Origin: Aphelenchoides besseyi
Lineage: Eukaryota > Nematoda > Chromadorea > Rhabditida > Aphelenchoididae
DNA: 64,000 bases
Assembly: GCA_024699855.1 (NCBI GenBank)
Contig: JAMPIQ010000003.1
Location: 1,550,001-1,614,000 of the forward strand
Reading direction: 5' to 3'
The translations under genes were made by a program, and so were the position numbers. Below, piece after piece: positions 43,534 through 55,232 of this stretch. The first letter of the stretch is position 1. Every line of letters starts with the position of its first letter. Under the pieces are notes generated by a model. That model saw only the letters and a list, made by a program, of their open reading frames with translations. It was not told where the DNA came from and did no database searches.

Positions 43534-44741
43534 ATGGAAGCGTATGAACAACAAAATTTGTTCGAAAACGCGACATTTTTCGTCAACAACGCAACGTACA
43601 AAAACTTGGACGCTCAGGTAAGTCTTACGGTAATTTAATCTTTTCATTTTTTGTTTTTTAGGCTGCTTCAATTCGCAAAGCAATATTGCTGGGTGGCGAC
43701 AAACTGCGTAGCCATTTGATGGTGCAGTTTTGTCGTAAAAGAGCACTAGTGAATACAACTCTTGTTTTGTACGCCAAGGTGATCGGTTTGGTTCGTGACG
43801 AGAAGCTTGCGACCAGATTGTGAAGATTGTTCATGAAAATATGGTGAACGAGGAAGTAAAAGAAGAACTTTGAAACATTGGGACATTCATTGGTCTGCTG
43901 ACATTGGCACATAACATCCCTATTGTCGCTAGTACCGCCGACTTCGAACGGATGTTAGTTGACGCAACGGTCTCAGAGAATTTACAACAGATGTCTCTTA
44001 TGGTCGTTTTGATCACACATCTCCTCAAGTACTGCGAACGGAGCACTGTAAGTCGGAACTATACAGTTTCCAATTAATCTTTACTTTAGATTTTCAAAAA
44101 AGACTGCCCTTGGGTCTCTCGTATCATCGCGCTGTTGAAGGAGATTCACGACGACCACCAAACAGATTTTGTTCGGTGGGAAATTGATCGCTTTTTGGAG
44201 AATTTGGACAACACAACATCTACTACCAACAACAAGCAATCGTTTCCTGATGAAAGTCGAATGAATGAACTGACAAGCACAAATAACTCTAAAGAATCAA
44301 CATATCATCGATACGACTACTCTTCGTCACCAAATGATTACACTCGGAATTATTACGCCGAGAACACTTATGATATGGATATGGATGCAGAAGGAAATCC
44401 AATTGTGCCGCCAATGAGTCAACAGCTCTCAACACCACAATTTCTTGAAGCATTTCAACAACCTTTTTGTGCTTCTGATTGGAGTATGCCGGAAGTAACA
44501 AACGCTCACAGCGAGTTATTTAATACGAATTTCCCATCAACTCGACCTTACTATTGGTCTCAACAAAATAGCAATCCGCCTGTCTTTTTTTCCGGAGGTT
44601 GGTTTTCAATGATTTTCAATTAAACTTTTTGGGGTTTTAGTTCCGAACGATAATAACCTCGATGGAATGTTCATTCAGCCTTTGATTGCTCCTTTGGACT
44701 TCTGTGATGCACCGGGTTTCTTCATTTATCCACCTCAATGA
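43534..44741 (+). pseudogene. CNOT1 (NOT1)-like fragment gene with low-complexity tail, frame broken
   Basis: Exons start 43534 (MEAYEQQNLFENATFF), 43664, 44091 and about 44640. The body follows the NOT1 scaffold: FCRKRALVNTTLVLYAKVI, then N-I-G-T-F-I-G-L-L-T-L-A-H-N-I-P-I-V, corresponding to the N-L-G-H-W-L-G-x-x-T-L-A-K-N-K-P-I-L segment of CNOT1, then W-V-S-R-I-I-A-L-L-K-E-I-H. It covers only one central region of a normally very large protein, then changes to an N/S/Y/P-rich tail. One frame change near 43811 and one TGA at about 43872 (before N-I-G-T-F) interrupt it. It is either a decayed partial duplicate or a real short paralogue with consensus errors. Confidence 0.6.
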
Positions 44742-45335
44742 AGCAATGGAGATCGTGTTTCCTTATTAATCAACATTTTCTGTTTAACTGTGTTGTTTTT
44801 TTTTATTCATAAACTTGTTGTCTTTAAAGATTCGCAACTAAATGAAAATGATTATAAGAAAGTAACTTCTATTAGGTTGATGAGTGTAGTTTTCTATAGC
44901 AACGTAAAGCGATTGCAATTGTTGTTGGGATTCATGTTTTACTTGTTCTAAACGTCAACATCTGGTGGCAACCATTTAGGTACAGCAACCTTTTTATTCG
45001 ACCCCTTTGTTTCTAAATCGTAACGACTGTTAACATAAACACCAAAAAACAAGACCAAGTAATTCATTGGCTATGAACACGAACGGAACTTCCGAGTACG
45101 TGATGGACAATCACTATTGACACTCAATCAGGACCACAGTGTTTATTTTATGTGTCTAAGCCGAACAAAGAAGTCGTATGTACTCGGATGGACTTTGTTT
45201 GCCGTCCATGTTCTTCAACCCGAATTCGCTTTTCTGTTGCGGACATTCTTCGGCCTTCTCGATTGGTTGTGCGACTTCTGGTTTCTTCCTCGTTTTCATC
45301 ATCCTGAACTCGAGAAGTAATCTCCAAACACAAAG
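44742..45335. other. Intergenic, nothing certain
   Basis: Contains open frames on both strands at 45117-45333, neither with family resemblance or splice support. No RNA genes seen. Confidence 0.35.
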
Positions 45336-45673
45336 TTAACTGTCGTTCTCAACTTCTTCCTTTTTCTTGTTCTTGGTCAACTCCTCCAATTTGGCGATCA
45401 TATCGACATTCACGCGACATAACATTTGTATTTAAGTCATGAGCTTCGAATTGAAAGGTCGAGCCGACTAAGGAACAGCCAATTTACCTTCTGTTTAATC
45501 GGCACATGCGGCATTCCGTTCTTTTGCAAATTAATCGGCTTTGTGCATTTGAAAAGATTGCTCTCGAATTCCGTTCCAGAAACTGCTTCGTAAGCGACCA
45601 AAGAGGTCCGCGTTTTTGTTGTCCATTTTCTTTGTAAACACGAGCAGAGAGCAAAAAGGTCGACTGATTTCAA
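45336..45673 (-). CDS. Possible small two-exon gene, unknown
   Basis: The distal exon reads M-L-C-R-V-N-V-D-M-I-A-K-L-E-E-L then a lysine-rich end K-N-K-K-K-E-E-V-E-N-D-S to TAA at 45336. The upstream block reads Y-E-A-V-S-G-T-E-F-E-S-N-L-F-K and K-N-G-M-P-H-V-P-I-K-Q-K before a GTAAAT donor. The phases do not match with any AG acceptor I can see, so the model is incomplete. No family recognised. Confidence 0.3.
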
Positions 45674-45765
45674 AGTCTTAGACGTTCGGACTGACGACCT
45701 TTAATTGATTTCCTTCAATCAAGCAATTTTCATCAAAAACAAGTTTATTGGCTTTCAGAATTTGT

Positions 45766-46406
<641 letters not shown>

Positions 46407-46732
46407 TTATACGCGGCTGGTGGAGAAGAAGAGGCGGAGCCAACTGCTGAGTGAGTGTGCTGTTTTGGCGGGAAAAGCAAAGTGGGCTCAAAAGATGTTG
46501 TTCTGGAGATCTCAACGCCTTCTGATGATTTGATCAGAAAAAAAGCGTCGAATTGGACTCACGAAGTCACGTGAATAACCGACTCGATTTGATATTGACA
46601 GCAACCAACCCATTCACTAACAGATTCTGTTAACCCCATCAATTCAAACCATCTACTTTTACTTCAACACCACAATTTAACTTTGACAAAAACAAGTTTA
46701 TTCATCAAATTCATTAATTCGTTCCAATTTGT

Positions 46733-46748
46733 AGCCCTAAAAAGGGCT
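46733..46748 (-). terminator. Histone 3' stem-loop (H2A)
   Basis: The same 16-nt stem-loop as behind H3, placed about 60 nt past the H2A stop, followed by AATAAA on the minus strand. Confidence 0.85.
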
Positions 46749-46808
46749 GTTTTGGATCAGAAGTTGGTTGGTCAGCAGATCGCTTTCGAGCTCAACAGTT
46801 GAGAGCGT

Positions 46809-47236
46809 TTAAGCGTGTTCGGTCGTCTTCTTGGGCAGAAGAACGGTATTGATGTTCGGCAACACTCCGCCTTGAGCGATCGTAACACCCGAGAGCAATT
46901 TGTTCAATTCTTCGTCGTTGCGGACTGAAAACACGAGAAATCACATGAATTGATCAGAAGTGAACTTACCGGCCAATTGCAAATGTCGCGGGTTGATACG
47001 AGTCTTCTTGTTGTCACGGGCAGCATTGCCGGCCAACTCGAGAACTTCGGCAGCCAAGTACTCCAAGACAGCGGCGACGTAGACTGGAGCTCCGGCTCCA
47101 ACTCGCTCGGCGTAGTGTCCTTTGCGGAGAAGACGATGCAACCGACCAACTGGAAATTGAAGCCCCCCGCACGAGATGAACGGGATTTGGCCTTTCCGCC
47201 GGTCTTCGCTTTTCCACCTTTGCCACGTCCAGACAT
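46809..47236 (-). CDS. Histone H2A with one intron and a G-run frameshift
   Basis: [20 protein letters not shown] starts at 47236. Conserved core sequence follows: [55 protein letters not shown], and after the intron [10 protein letters not shown] then [12 protein letters not shown]. At 47163-47168 a run of six G (minus strand) follows CGTGC; four would give R-A-G-L-Q-F in frame. The frame is thus broken by two extra (or one missing) bases. A TATAAAAG box stands at about 47312. H2A pairs with H2B in the nucleosome; no H2B gene is in the window. Confidence 0.9.
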
Positions 47237-47621
47237 GTTGTTGATCGAAAGCTGAGAGCTTGGGAGAAGAGAACTAACGGAGAGTTCGGTGACTAGAACG
47301 CCGTCCGAGCAGCCCTTTTATACTCATCGGTGGAGTGCCGAGTGGGCGGAGTTGACGCCGAAATGTGAGTGGCGGTCGAAAATGGCGGGAAAATGCACGG
47401 AGTTCGAAAGCTGACGAATTGAAATGAACGTTAGAAAGATGGCCAATTCGTCTCCTACAAACAAAATTAGTGAAAGAGAATGTTCAGAATTTGAAATGAG
47501 ATCACATCTCGTTAACAGAATGAAAACTCAAATTGCACTCTTCTTTTCAGTTCGAATTTCATTGGTCAATACAACTGTCAAGAACACATTTGTTTATTCG
47601 ATTTCTATTTAATGGGGTTGT

Positions 47622-47637
47622 AGCCCTAAGAAGGGCT
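47622..47637 (-). terminator. Histone 3' stem-loop (H4)
   Basis: AGCCCTTCTTAGGGCT on the minus strand, about 60 nt past the H4 stop. The loop reads TTCT..., one base different from the H3 and H2A copies. AATAAA follows at about 47592-47597. Confidence 0.85.
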
Positions 47638-47694
47638 GTTTGGGATCAGAAAGTTGGGAGATGAAGTCGTTCGTCATCTTCGAGATCATCGGAC

Positions 47695-48336
<642 letters not shown>

Positions 48337-48603
48337 TCATTGAGTGTGTTTTGTTGGATCGAATGATTTCAGAAGTCAAATCGAGAACCACTGGATTGGG
48401 GTGCAGAGAACGTTTATTCCTTAGAGAAATGTGTACGATAAAGAGCAAAAATGAGTTTATAGAAAGCTGGAATGCTTGGAAAATGAGACTTGGGAGACGT
48501 ATGTTGCGGAAGTTAGAAACGGAACTTGTGACCTGGTGAAATTTGCAATTTGGAGATTGACATTAGGGGCCCTGAAATTGAACAATCAAAACAAGGATGT
48601 CAA

Positions 48604-49650
48604 TTAGAACTCGCCAAAGTCTTCGGTTGGGGCATCGGACAGCTCGGACTCGCTGCTCGTGTCTTCAGTCGGATCAGCGAGTTTTCTCTTTCGCGGCGCG
48701 GATTCTTGACCGCCCTCCACTGTCCAAGGAAACGCGGCTGTGTTTTGAAGTTGGTCGTAGTTAGTGCAACCGAGATTCTTCAGAGTTTCTTTTGTGCGCT
48801 GAAACCAAAAGCTCATTCACGTTGTTCGATTGGAACTCACCTTGTCGATCATCATCGCTTCTTTCCTCTCGCAATTGAATTTTCCACGATCGTATTTGTG
48901 ATCCTCCTTTTCGTGTTCATTGCGAAGCTTTGCCGTGGCTTTTTGGATTCCACAGCAAGAACAAACATAAAGATCAGCAAGCTTATGACCGTCCTCGTGA
49001 AGATGCCGTTTGCTTCTGCTTTTAAAGTCGTCTCTTCCACAATAGGAACATGGTTTCTAAAACAAATTATCATCTATTCATTCAATCTTTTGAACTTACA
49101 TCATCAAACGGCGGCGGCACCGGCCGATTTACTTTCTGAAGACGCTTGATCTCCGATTTCGTAGCTTCGCTCGGCCCCCTTTTATCTAGTGTTCCATTCT
49201 CCTGCACGTGAACCAACTTGAAACCAACGTTGAAGATATCATTCAACTGGTCCTGAAAAAGACCATGAGTACAGGAATCTAATACAAACAACCTGGTGGA
49301 TTCTGGCGATTCCTGTTTCCGCGTGTCCAGTTCGGCGTTCAAATCCGTGCATACTCTTCTCGTGGGCATTGCGACTGGTGAATGACGGGGACTGAATACC
49401 GCAGATCGAGCATTTAAAGCCATCGGTTTTTTGGTGTGCTTTTTGATGAGCTGGTATGGCTTCTGAATTCTCCAACACGACCCCACAATCCCGACATGCG
49501 CGCTGAAAAAAACAATAAGAGAAGTCAGTCGTAAATGTCTGTACAACTCACCGAAAGAGTGAAAATATTTACACTCACATGTGAGTTCGTGTTCTTCGAA
49601 TCATTGCTTTCCGACTCGGAAAACTCGTGTTCCGAATCACTGCAGGCCAT
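48604..49650 (-). CDS. C2H2 zinc-finger protein
   Basis: MACSDSEHEFSESESNDSKN starts at 49650, an acidic N-terminus. Later exons carry C-R-D-C-G ... H-Q-K-A-H, then C-S-I-C-G ... N-A-H-E-K-S-M-H, a linker with N-R-P-V-P-P-P-F-D-D, and a second pair C-S-Y-C-G-R-D-D-F ... H-L-H-E-D-G-H and C-S-C-C-G ... H-E-K-E-D-H. So there are four Cys2-His2 fingers in two pairs. The last exon is rich in E/S/D and has R-K-R-K-L, a likely nuclear signal, ending D-F-G-E-F. It is probably a DNA- or RNA-binding nuclear protein; no named orthologue recognised. Confidence 0.75.
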
Positions 49651-49950
49651 TTTGTTTGTTGATGGCGATCTGATCTGAAATCTCGCAACATAAGTTCAGA
49701 AACAACTTGCGAGTTCACGGCAAAGCAAACGATCGAAGGAACGCAGAAGGAAGGTCGTGGACAACAACCCACTTGTCCGAATCTTTCAGATGAATCTGAA
49801 GAGTCGGGGTTGAGATCGAAATTGAATGTCCATTTGAACAGAAACAACCGAAGAGCTCTGCGAAGAACAAGAGAGAAGTTCAACCAAACAAAAGGAGGAA
49901 GTGAATCGATGGTAGTCGTTTATGTGAATCGAAAATGGGCGGATGGATGA

Positions 49951-50358
49951 GTGGGGCACAAAAGGCAATTCGATGCACAACAACAAGACGATCAGACTCA
50001 TGAGAGTAAGCGGCGATTGAGGAGCTCATCGAAAGTTCCCGAACCAACTTCAATACACCGCGAAGGTTTTGCTGCTCATCGAACGCCTAAGAAGCAGAAG
50101 AAATGGGCAGGAATGGTCGGCGGATGTTTTTTTGTTTTGACGGCGATTGTGTTCGTGGTCGCTTTCCGTTCTCCCGCCGCATTTCACTCACACAATCGAC
50201 TAACAGCAAAAGCACAACGGCCACTACTCCACATCTCCGTGGTCAGGAAGTACGAACATTCGGTTGTCCATCAGTTCGAACAGATTTGCATAAACCCAAT
50301 CAAAATGAAAGATCCGACAAAGTTGTTATCTCTTGGTGTGTGTTCACTGGCCAACTGA
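49951..50358 (+). CDS. Possible single-pass membrane protein, start unclear
   Basis: An open frame with a hydrophilic Q/D/K/R-rich start (Q-F-D-A-Q-Q-Q-D-D-Q-T), a basic patch K-K-Q-K-K-W-A-G, and one membrane helix (MVGGCFFVLTAIVFVVAF). No ATG lies in frame before a TGA upstream except inside the helix. Beyond about 50210 a second frame reads equally well, so the 3' end is uncertain. No family recognised. Confidence 0.3.
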   Translation: MGHKRQFDAQQQDDQTHESKRRLRSSSKVPEPTSIHREGFAAHRTPKKQKKWAGMVGGCFFVLTAIVFVVAFRSPAAFHSHNRLTAKAQRPLLHISVVRKYEHSVVHQFEQICINPIKMKDPTKLLSLGVCSLAN

Positions 50359-50378
50359 TTGTGGTCTACACTTAAAAG

Positions 50379-50851
50379 TTGTCTTCGTTGACTGATGTTG
50401 AAGCGGCGTTAGTGTTGACTCTGTTGGCAGTTGTGTTCGTCTTCGTCGTTTTCATATTACTTCTCGCTCTTTCTCATTTTCAATTGCCACCAAAGGACGT
50501 GTTCCCGCGGTCATCTGTTCAAACGAATGTTCGTGTGTTTCAAAAGAAGTTGAAGGAAAAAAGAGCGAGTACGTGATTGACATGATGTCACAGGTGACCG
50601 AAAATAAAAGTCATCTAACGAACCCCGTTTTTCAGCCAAAACTGATGATCACCGATGCTCCACAAATTGATTGATTCAAATCAGAAGTGAACGTTGAATT
50701 TCCGGTGTCTGACGAAGTCAACGAAATCCGTGAATTGGACCAAACTGACAACTCGTCGACTAAAACGACTGATAAGCCAGAAACCGCCGAGTGTTCGACT
50801 CCAATTGATGCTAAACAACCGCCGATTTTCGCAATGAGCTCCACGTGCTAA
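50379..50851 (+). CDS. Possible membrane protein with acidic tail, broken frame
   Basis: A helix (ALVLTLLAVVFVFVVFILLL) with a K-K-L-K-E-K-R end is followed by a GTACGT donor and, after TTTTTCAG, an acidic S/T/E-rich tail (V-S-D-E-V-N-E-I-R-E-L-D) ending at 50851. The tail frame is cut by a TGA inside an ATTG repeat near 50665. It may belong with the block at 49951-50358 as one gene. Unknown family. Confidence 0.25.
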
Positions 50852-51384
50852 TCACCGTCGTCTCCAAGAAACTTTTGTTCATCCACGTCCGGTCTGTTCG
50901 TTGGATGGGCATCAGAAGTCGTTTGCTGACTCGGCAGCTTTTTGGAGTCGTCAAACTGAGAAACTGCACGTTAAGTTTGCTGATTTATTGCATGTCTCGA
51001 TCAGTGAGCTTTAAGTGACGAGATTTGTGATAAGTTTTTCTCAGATGCTTCTGATTCCGCTTATTAGCTTTTTGTTTGAATCCAAAAAATAAACTTTGAG
51101 ATTGGAGATTGTTTCTTGAAAAGCGTTCGCGAGTTGACGAAGAGAATGCAGTCGTCGTATTTTCAACGATCGATACCATAGCAATTATTGGCCTTGCTGT
51201 TGTCACCAATCGTACTGACCCAATTTATTGAAATTGATTTGGAGAACAACTGGTGAACTGACAAGTGTGCTCGAACCTGTTTTTGTGAAGAACCAAGCAA
51301 AATTGGATGCTTAGTTTGCATTTGTCTTCAATTCAATCACCAGTGCATGAAACACAGCAGTCAAAAGAACAAGCTGAGAGCCAT
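50852..51384. other. Intergenic, nothing recognised
   Basis: No supportable gene or repeat. Ends where the 3' end of the minus-strand LINE begins. Confidence 0.3.
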
Positions 51385-51651
51385 TGAACAAAGATTTATT
51401 CGGTTCAATCAACAAAAAGATAAAATTAAAGGTGATAAAAGATAGTTAATTTGTTGATGCGAATACTTCGACCGCTTTTTCCAACCGCTTCGGTTTTGAG
51501 CGATTTGTTGCCATCCGTTTCCCAACAGATTCAAGTCTCGGCGCCAACGGTGAGGTGGTCTTCCAATTGGTCTGGTCCAACCATAAGGCCACCAGAAAGT
51601 TGTTCTTGTTGACCATCGATTGTCGTTTCTTCTTTCGATATGTCCGGCCCC

Positions 51652-51662
51652 TCGAAACTTAC
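51652..51662. repeat. 11-bp target duplication TCGAAACTTAC, left copy
   Basis: Matches 52437-52447 exactly. It belongs to the minus-strand LINE sequence (K-F-R codons) and marks the insertion point of the nested element. Confidence 0.85.
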
Positions 51663-52436
51663 CGCACACGCGGGGGAAGCGAGCTGGCGAGCGGTCGTGT
51701 TTTTCGGCCGCTCCGCTTTTTGTTCGTTTTTGTTCGATTTCTCGTTTTCACCCGTTGCGTGGCCCGGGACAAGCACTTGCAAGCCCCCGGTTAGGCAGAA
51801 ATGCCGAATGCTACATGGCCTCAACGATCCAAGCGTCATGAACTCAAGATCGGAACCTTCAACTGTCGAGCAATTGCAACCGAAGAACGTCTCAGCGCAT
51901 TGGAAGAAGAACTCCGGTCGATCAACGTCGACATCCTGGGCATCTCGTCAACGCGTCGACATGGAACGTCAATCACACACCGCCTGGACTCCAATCTTCA
52001 TTTCTACCACTCAGGCAACGACAATCAACGAGCAACGTTTGAAGGAGTCGGCTTTTTGGTCAGCGAACAAGCCAACCGTTTGGTTAAGAACGCGATTTTT
52101 CACACCAACCGAATTGCTCAACTTTTTCGGCTCTTTCCAAACGGCGAAACTGCAAGATTGACGCAAATCTACGCACCAGCAACATCTAACAAGAAGAAAC
52201 CTTCCAATTCGAACAATCAAAGCAAAGACGCCGAAAGGGAAAATGAAGAAGATGAACCAATGGACAGAAGCGGCAAAGGACGAACAACGTTGGAAGAAGC
52301 TCGGAGAAACATTTGCGATTCCGCTGCCACAAAAATCGAAAAGACGACAACAATCGTGAGGTCACCAACACGGAACTTTACTTGATCACTTAATGGTCAC
52401 TGTTTATCCGTTGATTTTGGAAATAAACTTTGAACT
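51663..52436 (+). mobile_element. Nested internally deleted LINE: endonuclease plus C-terminal tail, no RT
   Basis: 774 bp between two copies of TCGAAACTTAC. It starts with GC-rich sequence, has an ORF from the ATG at 51801, and ends GAAATAAACTTTGAACT, similar to the end of the LINE it sits in. The ORF begins MPNATWPQRSKRHELKIGTF and is an apurinic-type endonuclease domain: I-G-T-F-N-C-R, V-D-I-L-G-I-S, H-F-Y-H-S-G-N, G-V-G-F-L-V and A-R-L-T-Q-I-Y-A-P. About 20 codons later another frame gives W-T-E-A-A-K-D-E-Q-R-W-K-K-L-G-E-T-F, the far C-terminal tail of such LINE proteins. The whole RT is absent. Confidence 0.8.
51801..52385 (+). pseudogene. Endonuclease-domain ORF of the deleted LINE
   Basis: 194 codons from ATG. 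Residues about 15-130 form the endonuclease/exonuclease/phosphatase fold of RTE/CR1-type LINEs, ending in Q-I-Y-A-P-A-T. The catalytic His/Asp part further on is lost. The last 60 residues are in the wrong frame relative to the LINE tail sequence they overlap. It could still make a truncated endonuclease-like protein. Confidence 0.65.
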
Positions 52437-52447
52437 TCGAAACTTAC
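52437..52447. repeat. 11-bp target duplication TCGAAACTTAC, right copy
   Basis: Exact match to 51652-51662, directly after the 3' end of the nested element. Confidence 0.85.
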
Positions 52448-52950
52448 GTTTTAATGCGTCGTGAACGGCGTCTTTAAACTTTGTTTGTGCTCTGATTTCA
52501 ACACTTCTGACTTCATCGCGTAGTCGAATCCCAAGAATTCTTCTTTCCATTGCTCTTTGCGTCGTTGTTAGTTTGGTACGTTCGGTTTTCCGCATCGTCC
52601 AAACTTCATATCCATAATTGAGCACTGGTAGTACAACTGAGTTGAAGAGTTGAGCTCAAATTTTGACGTCTTTTGTCTTAGAGCCATTGAAATGACTAGA
52701 AATTTGAATGACCATTCTCAACACCACTGCGCTTTTACACTCACTTCCATAACAACACAAAGGAAGTGAACTTCTTATCGAGTTGATCACATTTGCTGAC
52801 TTCGAAAGGCCTACCAATGTTTATGTGAAATTTGCATAAATGCAAATAACCACTTTGACTACTTTTTTTCCAATTTTATTTGCGGTCAAACATCCGAGGA
52901 GGTAAGTCGCCTCTCAATCACCCCCTGATTCCTCTTCGTAATTTTGGAAT

Positions 52951-55095
52951 ATGCCCGACTCGAAGCGACGTCGAGGACAAAAGAGCGAAACTCCGACGAG
53001 CCGTTCCACTCCCAAGAGCTCGAGTACTCGATCACATCGAAAACGATCGGGCAAATCGACCAGTGAACTTCAATCCACTCGTTCTCGACGGCGTGCAAAC
53101 AAATCAGGCGACACTGAGGAACCGAATGGGGTTAAACGCAACGGCTCGTTGAATCACCCAGATTCACGTCGTGAACAGCGTACCGAAACCGCTACTCCGC
53201 GTCCATCAGCTCCGGAGATTTTCAGTGAAGAGGCGAAGAACGTGATGCGTGAGTTCGTGAGTGCAACTACCAAAAACGGAGTCCACGCTCTTCGCCTGAA
53301 CTACGCCACGTTGAAGGATTTTCAACCACCATTTCCAGCGAAAGATGCCTTCAATGCCAACTTGTCGAAATGTCGATACAAAGGTGAGCGATCGAATGAA
53401 AGAACAGATGAGAACTCAATTCTGCAGATATTCCTTGTTGGGATCGAACTCGTGTGGTGTTGAAGTGGCCGAAAACGACTGATGGCGATTTCATTCACGC
53501 CAATTATGTGCGTCACGAGCTTCTGGAGAATTACTTCATTTGCACGCAAGGACCAATGGAGAACACGGTGATCGATTTCTGGCGAATGTGTTGGCAAGAG
53601 CGTGTGAAACAGATTATCATGTTGTGCTGCTGCGAGGAATTGGGTAAACAGAAGTGCTCTCAATATTGGCCCCAAAAAGTTGGAGAATCGCGTACGATCG
53701 GTCCATTAGTTGTTCGTTGCGAGAAACTGGATCACAGTGATTCCAGTTTCATCACCACACGTCTTCTACTCATTTTTAAGTTGGAAATCTGCTTTTTACT
53801 CTAAAGTGTTTAGATGGTGAAGAATCTCGTCATTTGGACCATCGACAATGGACAACGTGGCCCGATAAAAGTGTCCCAAAGACTCCGATGGCACCATTTC
53901 GTTTGCTCCAGCACACTCGTCGACAGACCAAATATCCGTGAGTTTTTTTCTCTCAATCGGCTTTATTCTTGGGTTCTAGGAGTGTGATCCATTGCAGTGC
54001 TGGAGTGGGACGCAGCGGAACGCTGGTAGCCATCGAAGTTGGATTTCGCTCGCTCATTCGCGCTCAACAACCAAACATGATCCAATTGATAAAAGATCTT
54101 CGAGCTCAACGATCGCACATTGTTCAAACTGAAGATCAGTACATATATGTACATTACGCACTGCTCCAACTGATGCTCACGAAAAAGGTCATTGAAGCAA
54201 ATGGAATTCGGGGTCAGCATCCGAATAAGAAAGAAAATAGTTGAGATTTAGGATTCTGCAAAGAGTACGAACAATACTTGAAACTCTTGAATGAGCACGG
54301 TGGAAAACATCTTCCATTGGCATCGACTGCCGTTCTTATTCCAGCGTTGCCTGCGAATCCAATTGTCCAACCGAGTTTGGAGGTATAATTTCTTCGAATT
54401 GCTTAAATATCTTGAGTTTAGAAGCAGAAGAAGTCGCCCGTTGAGGACCCACGTCCATCACGTTTACCTACTCGTGAAGTTGTTATTGAACCGTTTGTCC
54501 TTCCTCAACCAGTCGTTCAACAACCAATTGATCAGCCAGCTGCTCAGCCAATCGTTCCCGTCATTCAACCGGCCGTTGTTCCAATGCCAACGAACCCAAT
54601 ACTTCAAGAAAAAACTGCGGAAAATCCGCCAAATGAACAACCAGTGAGTTCACTTGGTCATTTCATCAAATGAGATCTTTCAGCCGCTTCCGATAATTGC
54701 TCCATCAGAAGCTGCAGAGCAGGCAATTCAACCTCCATCAGATCCAGCAGTCCACCAACAACTATCGCCAGTGGCTTGCACAGACGCGATCTCAGCCGAC
54801 CCGTTGACTACACCACAACAGCCGTCTTTAGCAACCAAACCGACGGTAAATCCACGTTTCGAAGGCTTCTTACAGTTTTCAGATCCAATATAAACCGCCA
54901 GCTACCTACACAGTCAAAATGGCAGGAAGTGGAAAGAAAAGTGAGTTGTGCTTTTTGATATTCATTCTTTGTTGTCTAGTCATCTATCATCGTCCCACTG
55001 GTCCGTACGTGAAGACGATGGCGAATGGACAAGCGGCGGCTAATTCACCGGCTCAAACCAACGGACCAACGAATCCAACTAACTCAGGTGCTTAA
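52951..55095 (+). CDS. Protein tyrosine phosphatase (nematode PTP with low-complexity tail)
   Basis: MPDSKRRRGQKSETPTSRST starts at 52951, a long basic S/T/R-rich N-terminus. The catalytic domain starts about residue 90. C-R-Y-K-D-I-P-C-W-D-R-T-R is the substrate-loop region; D-G-D-F-I-H-A-N-Y-V, Y-F-I-C-T-Q-G-P and D-F-W-R-M follow; W-T-T-W-P-D-K-S-V-P is the WPD loop. HCSAGVGRSGT holds the catalytic Cys and Arg, and Q-T-E-D-Q-Y is the Q-loop. All key residues are present, so it should be active. The tail is P/Q/V/A-rich, ending P-T-N-S-G-A. About eight exons join in frame. The short intracellular PTP plan resembles the large nematode family often expressed in sperm. Confidence 0.9.
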
Positions 55096-55232
55096 CATTG
55101 ATGCAAATAAACACGTTGCAAACACCTGTTGCTTTTGATTATAAGAATTGATGTCAGCTTGTCAGTTTATGTACTCAAATCTCGATCACATCATGCCAGT
55201 AAATGAAGGTTTATTGTTAGACGACACAAAGA

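Larger units (their letters stand above)
51385..52690 (-). mobile_element. 5'-truncated LINE (RTE/CR1-like), C-terminal part of the reverse-transcriptase ORF
   Basis: On the minus strand, 52448-52690 encodes L-F-N-S-V-V-L-P-V-L-N-Y-G-Y-E-V-W then TTQRAMERRILGIRLRDEV and F-K-D-A-V-H-D-A-L-K-R-K. 51409-51651 continues G-A-G-H-I-E-R-R-N-D-N-R-W, R-P-I-G-R-P-P-H-R-W-R-R-D and W-Q-Q-I-A-Q-N-R-S-G-W-K-K. This is the usual LINE C-terminal tail (G-H-I-x-R ... R-W ... G-R-P ... R-W). The two parts are separated only by the nested insert. One TGA interrupts the frame at about 52658. The element ends near an AATAAA. It lacks the endonuclease and RT catalytic region by 5' truncation. Confidence 0.8.

Noticed and set aside
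49951..50375. Two overlapping plus-strand frames that both look coding
   Set aside because: I could not decide between them, so only one weak membrane-protein feature is listed.
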